Assembly: GCF_017876315.1 (NCBI RefSeq)
Contig: NZ_JAGINU010000001.1
Location: 7,192,001-7,256,000, forward strand
DNA: 64,000 bases
Reading direction: 5' to 3'
Origin: Pseudonocardia parietis
GTDB taxonomy: Bacteria; Actinomycetota; Actinomycetes; Mycobacteriales; Pseudonocardiaceae
Positions within the stretch are counted from its first letter, which is position 1; each line of letters begins with the position of its first letter. Below, piece by piece: positions 59,821 through 64,000 of the stretch. The notes below the pieces were generated by a model. It did no database searches, was not told the origin of the DNA, and was given only the letters and a program-made list of their open reading frames with translations. The position numbers were made by a program, and so were the translations under genes.

Positions 59821-62800
59821 TCAGTCCTTGTCGGACATCCCGATCACGGTGTCGAGTCCGGACAGCACCAGCGAGCGGCGCGCCTGGCTCCCGCCCGGCG
59901 CGACGAGCGTCAGCGGTACCCCGTCGGCCGCCATCCGGCGCGCCGCCTCGGACAGCAGCGCGATCCCGGCACTGCTGACGAACGCGTCCGCCGCCAGGTT
60001 CAGCGTGACCGGCAGGCCGCGGGCGGCGTGCTCCATCAGCGGCGCCCGGATCGCCGCGACGCCGTCGTGGTCCAGGTCCCCGACGATCGCGAGCCGGACA
60101 CCGTGGGTGTCCGGCGTGACCCGCAGCCGCGCCGCGGCCGGACGGGCGTCGTCCTCACCCGAGGAGGACCCGGCCGGCGAGGTGGCACCGTTGCGGTCCG
60201 GCTCGACCTCACCGGCGACGAACTCGACCGGCGGCCCCGCGCCGGGGGTACCCACGTCGACCGGGGTCGCCGGCAGCCGGAACCGCACCGTGGTCCCGGT
60301 CTCCGACGGGGCGATGTGGACGTCGTGTGCGAGCTCCCGGATGAGCGCGATCCCCCGTCCGCGGTAGCCCGGATCCGCAGGCGGGGGCCGCCACCGGCCG
60401 CCGTCGGACACCCGGGCCACGACGGATCCGTCCGCGGAGAGCGCGAGTTCCAGGTCCACCCCCGCACGGTCGTCGGCGGCGGCGCCCTCGTAGGCGTGCT
60501 CGATCGCGTTGGTGACGGCCTCCCCGACGGTCAGCTGCAGGTCGTTGGCGGCGTCCTGGCCCATCCCGCAGAGGTCCGCCCAGCCGCCGACGGCGCGACG
60601 CAATGGAGCCAGCCGCTTCGGGTCCGCCTCGATCGCGATCCGCAGTGGAGCCGGCATCAGCCGGGCGACGACGACGACCGTGTCGTCCGGTACCGACAGC
60701 CCGTCGGACATCCGGTTGAGCAGCGTGTCGGCCATGTCGCGGGGCTGGGCCCCGGCGAGGTCGCCGAAGGCGTCGGAGAGCCGCGCCAGGCCGTCGTCGA
60801 TCACCTCGTCGCGCCGCTCGAACAGTCCGTCCGAGCACAGCAGGATGGTCTCGCCCGGCTCCATCCGCGCCGTCGCCTCGCTGAACGGCGGCCGGCCGGA
60901 GATCCCGAGCGGTACCCCACGTCCGTCGGAGAGCGTGCGCACGCCGTCGGTGCCCGCGACGAGCGGCGGCGGGTGCCCGGCGCTGGAGTACCGCATCTCG
61001 CCGGAGGCGATGTCGATGGTCGCGATCGCGACGGTGCTCGCGGTCGCGCCGCGGACCCGCAGCGCGTACTGGTCGAGCTGCTCCAGCGCCCCGGCCGGGG
61101 ACTGGCCGTTGACCAGGTTCGCGGCGACGGCACTGCGGAGCTGACCCATCACCGCCGCGGCACCCGGGCCACGCCCGACGACGTCGCCGACGACGAGCGC
61201 GACGGTGCCGTCGTCGAGATCGAGGACGTCGAACCAGTCGCCACCGGCCTCGGTCCCCTGCGTTCCGGGACGGTAGCGGGTGGCCAGCGACAGCCGTTCG
61301 ATGTCCGGCAGCTTCTGCGGCAGCAGGCTGCGCTGCAGGGTGACGGCGACCTCGTGTTCGGCCTGGTGCAGCTGTGCACGCACGATCGCCTGCGCGCACT
61401 GGTTGGCCAGCGTGCGGACGAAGCTCTGCTGCTCCGGGCTGAAGGTGGGTTCGTCGGCGAACCGGAACCCGATCACGCCGATGGGGCGGGCGGCGACCAG
61501 GAGCGGCACCGCGGTGTGTACCGGGTAGCGGCGGACCTCGGAGAAGTCCTGCGCGTTCCAGATCGGCTCGCCGTCGATCACCGCCCGCCTCAGCGGATGG
61601 CTGCGACCGGGCGTCCGCATCGGCGGGCCGTCCTCCGGCCATCCCACCTCGCGGAGCAGCGTGAGCTGCCCGTTCTCACCGACGACGAGGACGGCCACCG
61701 CCTCGGCGCCGATCGAGCTCCGGCCGTGCTCCACGACCACCTCGGCCACCGACTCCAGATCGGTCGCCCGGGCCAGGCCGGTGGCGACCGCCCCGAGCCG
61801 CTCGGCGAGTCGGCGGGCGTCGGTCTCGGCGTCCAGCATGGACGCCCGGTCCAGAGCCTGGGCGGCAAGCTCGGCGATCGCCAGCGCGGCCTCCTTGTCC
61901 CCTTCGGACAACCTGCGCTCGCTCAGCATGGACACCGACAGCACACCGAGCGTCCGGTTGCCGGCGACCAGCGGCAGGTAACCCGTGGCCTGCGCGCGGT
62001 CCGGGGCGATCCCGAGCTGCGCCGGATACCGTGCGGCCCACTGTTGTGCCGAGCCGTACCACCGGGGCTCACGGTCGGCGATGACGTCGGCGAACACCAT
62101 CGGCGCGTCCACCGGGATCCGCCCGGCGCGCTGCCAGAGATCCTCGTCCCAGCCGTGCCCGGTGAGCGCCTGCAGCCATTCCCCGCGGATCTCCCACAGC
62201 CCCGCGAAGTCGGCGTCGAGCAGCCCGACGATGTGGTCGGCGGCGATCGTCGCGACCTCGCCCGCGGTGGCGGCGGCGGACATCTTGGCGGTCGCCCGGT
62301 GCAGCAGGCCGAGGCGCTGCGCCGAGGACCGTTCCTGTTCCAGGAGCCGCGCGTTGTCGACCGCGAGCCCCGCGCGCCGACCGATCTCGGAGAGCATGTC
62401 CAGGTCGTCGGCGGTGTAGGGCTCGCCCGGCTCGGTCCGGACCGTGGTGAGCACCGCGCTGGTCCGCCCGCGGGCCGGCAGCGGGACGACCATCGCCGAC
62501 CGGATCCGCAGCCGTTCCCAGGCGCGGCGCTGCAACGCCGGAAGCCGCGCGAGCACGTCGTCGAGCCGATCCGGCCCGACGATCTCCGGCTGCCTGATCC
62601 GGTCGTCGATCGGCGCCAGCGGGCTGAGCCGCCACAGCGACGGCTCGAGCGCGGTCCGCTCGGCCGCCACCGCGAGGGTGCCTGCGTTCTCCTCGGGCTC
62701 GGCGTCGTGCACCAGGGCGATGTCGGCCAGCCGCTCGTCGACGACGGCGCGGACCAGCTGGTCGGTCCGCCCGGTCCGGGTGATCTCGCTCTCGAGGGAC

Positions 62801-64000
62801 TCGGCGACCTCGGAGTAGATCCGGTGCCGGCGCTGCTCACGGTGCTGGACGTCGATGTCGAGGCACCCGCCGACGTAACCGGCGGACCGTTCGCCGTCGC
62901 TGACGGGAGCACCGCGGTCGAGCACCCAGCGGTAGCGTCCGGCCCGGTCCAGCAACCGGTACTCCACCTCGAACGGTGCGTGCGCGCGGGCCGCGGCCGA
63001 GGTCACCGACCGGTACCGCTCCCGGTCGTCGGGGTGGATGCGGCGGCGCCAGTCGAGGCCGAGCTCGGGTGACGGGTCCTCGACGCCGGTGAAGTCCAGC
63101 CACCCACGGTTGACGAACAGCCGGTGCCCGCCGGGATCGTCGACCCAGATCAGCGCCGGTGTCGAGTCCGCCATCGCCCGGAACTGCAGCTCGGCGGCCC
63201 GCCGGACCCGGCCCAGCTGCAGGTGGTTGGTGACCCGGGCGAGCAGCTCGCGGGCGGAGAAGGGACGGACCAGGTAGTCGTCGGCGCCCGCGGCGAAACC
63301 CTCGAGGGCGGCCTCCTCCCCGGCCCGGGAGGACAGCAGGACCACCGGGACCCCGACGGTGCGCGGGTCGGAGCGCAGCGCCCGCAGCAGCTCGATGCCA
63401 CCGCTGGCGGGGAGCGCGGCGTCGGCGACGACGAGGTCCGGCGGGTCGGTGCGAGCGGCGTCCAGGGCGGCGGCGCCGTCGGCCACGACCTGCACCGTCC
63501 AGTGCTCGCTCAGCAGGTCGCGCAGGTAGCCGCGCATCTCGCGGTCGTCGTCGACGACGAGCACCCGGTCGGGGTTGACGATGTCCAGGCCGTCGACGAC
63601 GGAGCCGTCCAGCGAGCGTCCGCGGTTCGCCGGGCAGGGCCGCCCGACGGCGGCCTCGGCCTCGTCCGGCGGGTCGGGCAGCCAGCGCAGTGCCTCCGCG
63701 ACATACGGCCCGGCGAGCCGCGGCGTGGTGCGGGTGCCGACCGGGGACCGGACCAGCCGGTCCCCGGGCAGGTGCGCGAACCCCAGCGGGATCCGCACGG
63801 TGAAGACGCTGCCCCGGCCCGGCTCGCTCGCGACGCCGATGCTGCCGCCGTGCAGCCGTACCAGTTGGCGGATCAGCGGCAGCCCGAGCCCGCTGCCCTC
63901 GGCGGTGCGTCCGCGCGGGCGGCCCGGCCGGCGGAAGCGGTCGAACAGGGAGTCGATCTCGTCGTCCGGGATACCGACGCCGGTGTCGGCTACCTGCAGC
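59821..64000 (-). CDS. Multi-domain signalling protein: HK ATPase, REC, PAS, GAFs, PP2C phosphatase, anti-sigma ATPase and STAS (5' end outside window)
   Basis: At least 1393 residues are visible; the 5' end is beyond base 64000. Domains in order: a histidine-kinase HATPase (VADTGVGIPDDE, GSGLGLPLIRQL; 64000-63790), REC (about 63573-63213), PAS (about 63190-62810), about three GAF regions (62770-61380), and a SpoIIE/PP2C phosphatase (61370-60660) with intact EAGGDWFDVL, GDVVGRGPG, LLCSDGLFE and DDTVVVV. An RsbW-like HATPase (60630-60260, VGEAVTNAIEHAY) and a STAS domain (60140-59830) follow. The REC phospho-acceptor Asp is kept (VADAALP), but the invariant Lys is Arg (VRPFS). In the STAS motif FVSSAGI, the Asp before the phospho-Ser is Ser. 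The protein likely integrates phosphorelay and partner-switch control of a sigma factor. Confidence 0.88.
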   Translation of the reverse strand, partial: LQVADTGVGIPDDEIDSLFDRFRRPGRPRGRTAEGSGLGLPLIRQLVRLHGGSIGVASEPGRGSVFTVRIPLGFAHLPGDRLVRSPVGTRTTPRLAGPYVAEALRWLPDPPDEAEAAVGRPCPANRGRSLDGSVVDGLDIVNPDRVLVVDDDREMRGYLRDLLSEHWTVQVVADGAAALDAARTDPPDLVVADAALPASGGIELLRALRSDPRTVGVPVVLLSSRAGEEAALEGFAAGADDYLVRPFSARELLARVTNHLQLGRVRRAAELQFRAMADSTPALIWVDDPGGHRLFVNRGWLDFTGVEDPSPELGLDWRRRIHPDDRERYRSVTSAAARAHAPFEVEYRLLDRAGRYRWVLDRGAPVSDGERSAGYVGGCLDIDVQHREQRRHRIYSEVAESLESEITRTGRTDQLVRAVVDERLADIALVHDAEPEENAGTLAVAAERTALEPSLWRLSPLAPIDDRIRQPEIVGPDRLDDVLARLPALQRRAWERLRIRSAMVVPLPARGRTSAVLTTVRTEPGEPYTADDLDMLSEIGRRAGLAVDNARLLEQERSSAQRLGLLHRATAKMSAAATAGEVATIAADHIVGLLDADFAGLWEIRGEWLQALTGHGWDEDLWQRAGRIPVDAPMVFADVIADREPRWYGSAQQWAARYPAQLGIAPDRAQATGYLPLVAGNRTLGVLSVSMLSERRLSEGDKEAALAIAELAAQALDRASMLDAETDARRLAERLGAVATGLARATDLESVAEVVVEHGRSSIGAEAVAVLVVGENGQLTLLREVGWPEDGPPMRTPGRSHPLRRAVIDGEPIWNAQDFSEVRRYPVHTAVPLLVAARPIGVIGFRFADEPTFSPEQQSFVRTLANQCAQAIVRAQLHQAEHEVAVTLQRSLLPQKLPDIERLSLATRYRPGTQGTEAGGDWFDVLDLDDGTVALVVGDVVGRGPGAAAVMGQLRSAVAANLVNGQSPAGALEQLDQYALRVRGATASTVAIATIDIASGEMRYSSAGHPPPLVAGTDGVRTLSDGRGVPLGISGRPPFSEATARMEPGETILLCSDGLFERRDEVIDDGLARLSDAFGDLAGAQPRDMADTLLNRMSDGLSVPDDTVVVVARLMPAPLRIAIEADPKRLAPLRRAVGGWADLCGMGQDAANDLQLTVGEAVTNAIEHAYEGAAADDRAGVDLELALSADGSVVARVSDGGRWRPPPADPGYRGRGIALIRELAHDVHIAPSETGTTVRFRLPATPVDVGTPGAGPPVEFVAGEVEPDRNGATSPAGSSSGEDDARPAAARLRVTPDTHGVRLAIVGDLDHDGVAAIRAPLMEHAARGLPVTLNLAADAFVSSAGIALLSEAARRMAADGVPLTLVAPGGSQARRSLVLSGLDTVIGMSDKD

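Noticed and set aside
60028..63072. 1014-aa plus-strand frame opposite the signalling protein
   Set aside because: Its composition is Arg/Gly/His/Val-rich without motifs, and the minus strand has seven recognisable domains.

Overview
The window is high-GC actinobacterial chromosome, most likely from Pseudonocardia or another member of the Pseudonocardiaceae. This is inferred from the very high GC, frequent GTG starts, SepH, an HbhA-type locus, a mycofactocin-type TetR regulator, and chains of 4-bp GTGA/ATGA stop-start overlaps. I see no complete insertion sequence, prophage or CRISPR array. Most of the window is ordinary chromosome with small accessory patches.

1-16.4 kb: the 3' end of serC, then sepH, a SPOUT RNA methyltransferase and a GCS2-type glutamate-cysteine ligase. 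A long two-part hairpin precedes a close-packed cluster (5.5-9.9 kb). That cluster encodes a Pro/Ala-rich protein, a degenerate P-loop protein, a secreted lytic-transglycosylase-like protein, a membrane-anchored protein and a GH16 hydrolase; a second GH16 gene follows. Beyond an orphan iron-box-like site lie an NCS2 permease, DUF2530, an SDR, murB, DUF2505 and purU.

16.4-26 kb: a DUF559 endonuclease-like gene lies between two 60-bp palindromic direct repeats. Next come lon, a YbaK-type deacylase, the conserved block XRE regulator-hbhA-DUF2516, a DUF445 protein, a stand-alone prim-pol-like protein, a TspO-like protein and a cold-shock protein.

26-37 kb: a secreted protein built of X-Pro-(Gly/Ala) triplets, three 31-bp-spaced repeats and a G-rich tract are followed by an MftR-like TetR regulator without mycofactocin genes and an ECF sigma factor with a SnoaL-like tail. 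A ClpP homologue that has lost its catalytic residues is paired with a MerR regulator, whose probable target promoter drives a polytopic membrane protein. Paired crcB genes, a SixA-type phosphatase, a glutaminase-MFS pair, a methyltransferase stub and tRNA-Glu/Asp/Phe complete this section.

37-51.9 kb: a lipoprotein SGNH hydrolase, propionyl-CoA synthetase, a 3Fe-4S ferredoxin, an acyl-CoA synthetase, an MFS transporter, a DrrAB-type ABC exporter, a DUF72 protein with a repeat-containing leader ORF, an SDR lacking its catalytic Tyr, a beta-lactamase-fold hydrolase, and an alpha/beta hydrolase divergent from an AraC regulator.

51.9-64 kb: hrpA, a VOC protein, an HTH remnant, an acyl-CoA dehydrogenase, a divergent DUF2236/TetR pair, and the 3' part of a very large signalling protein. 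The visible part of that protein joins a histidine-kinase ATPase, a receiver, PAS, GAF domains, a PP2C phosphatase, an anti-sigma-type ATPase and a STAS domain.

All function calls come from reading motifs by eye; no database search was run.
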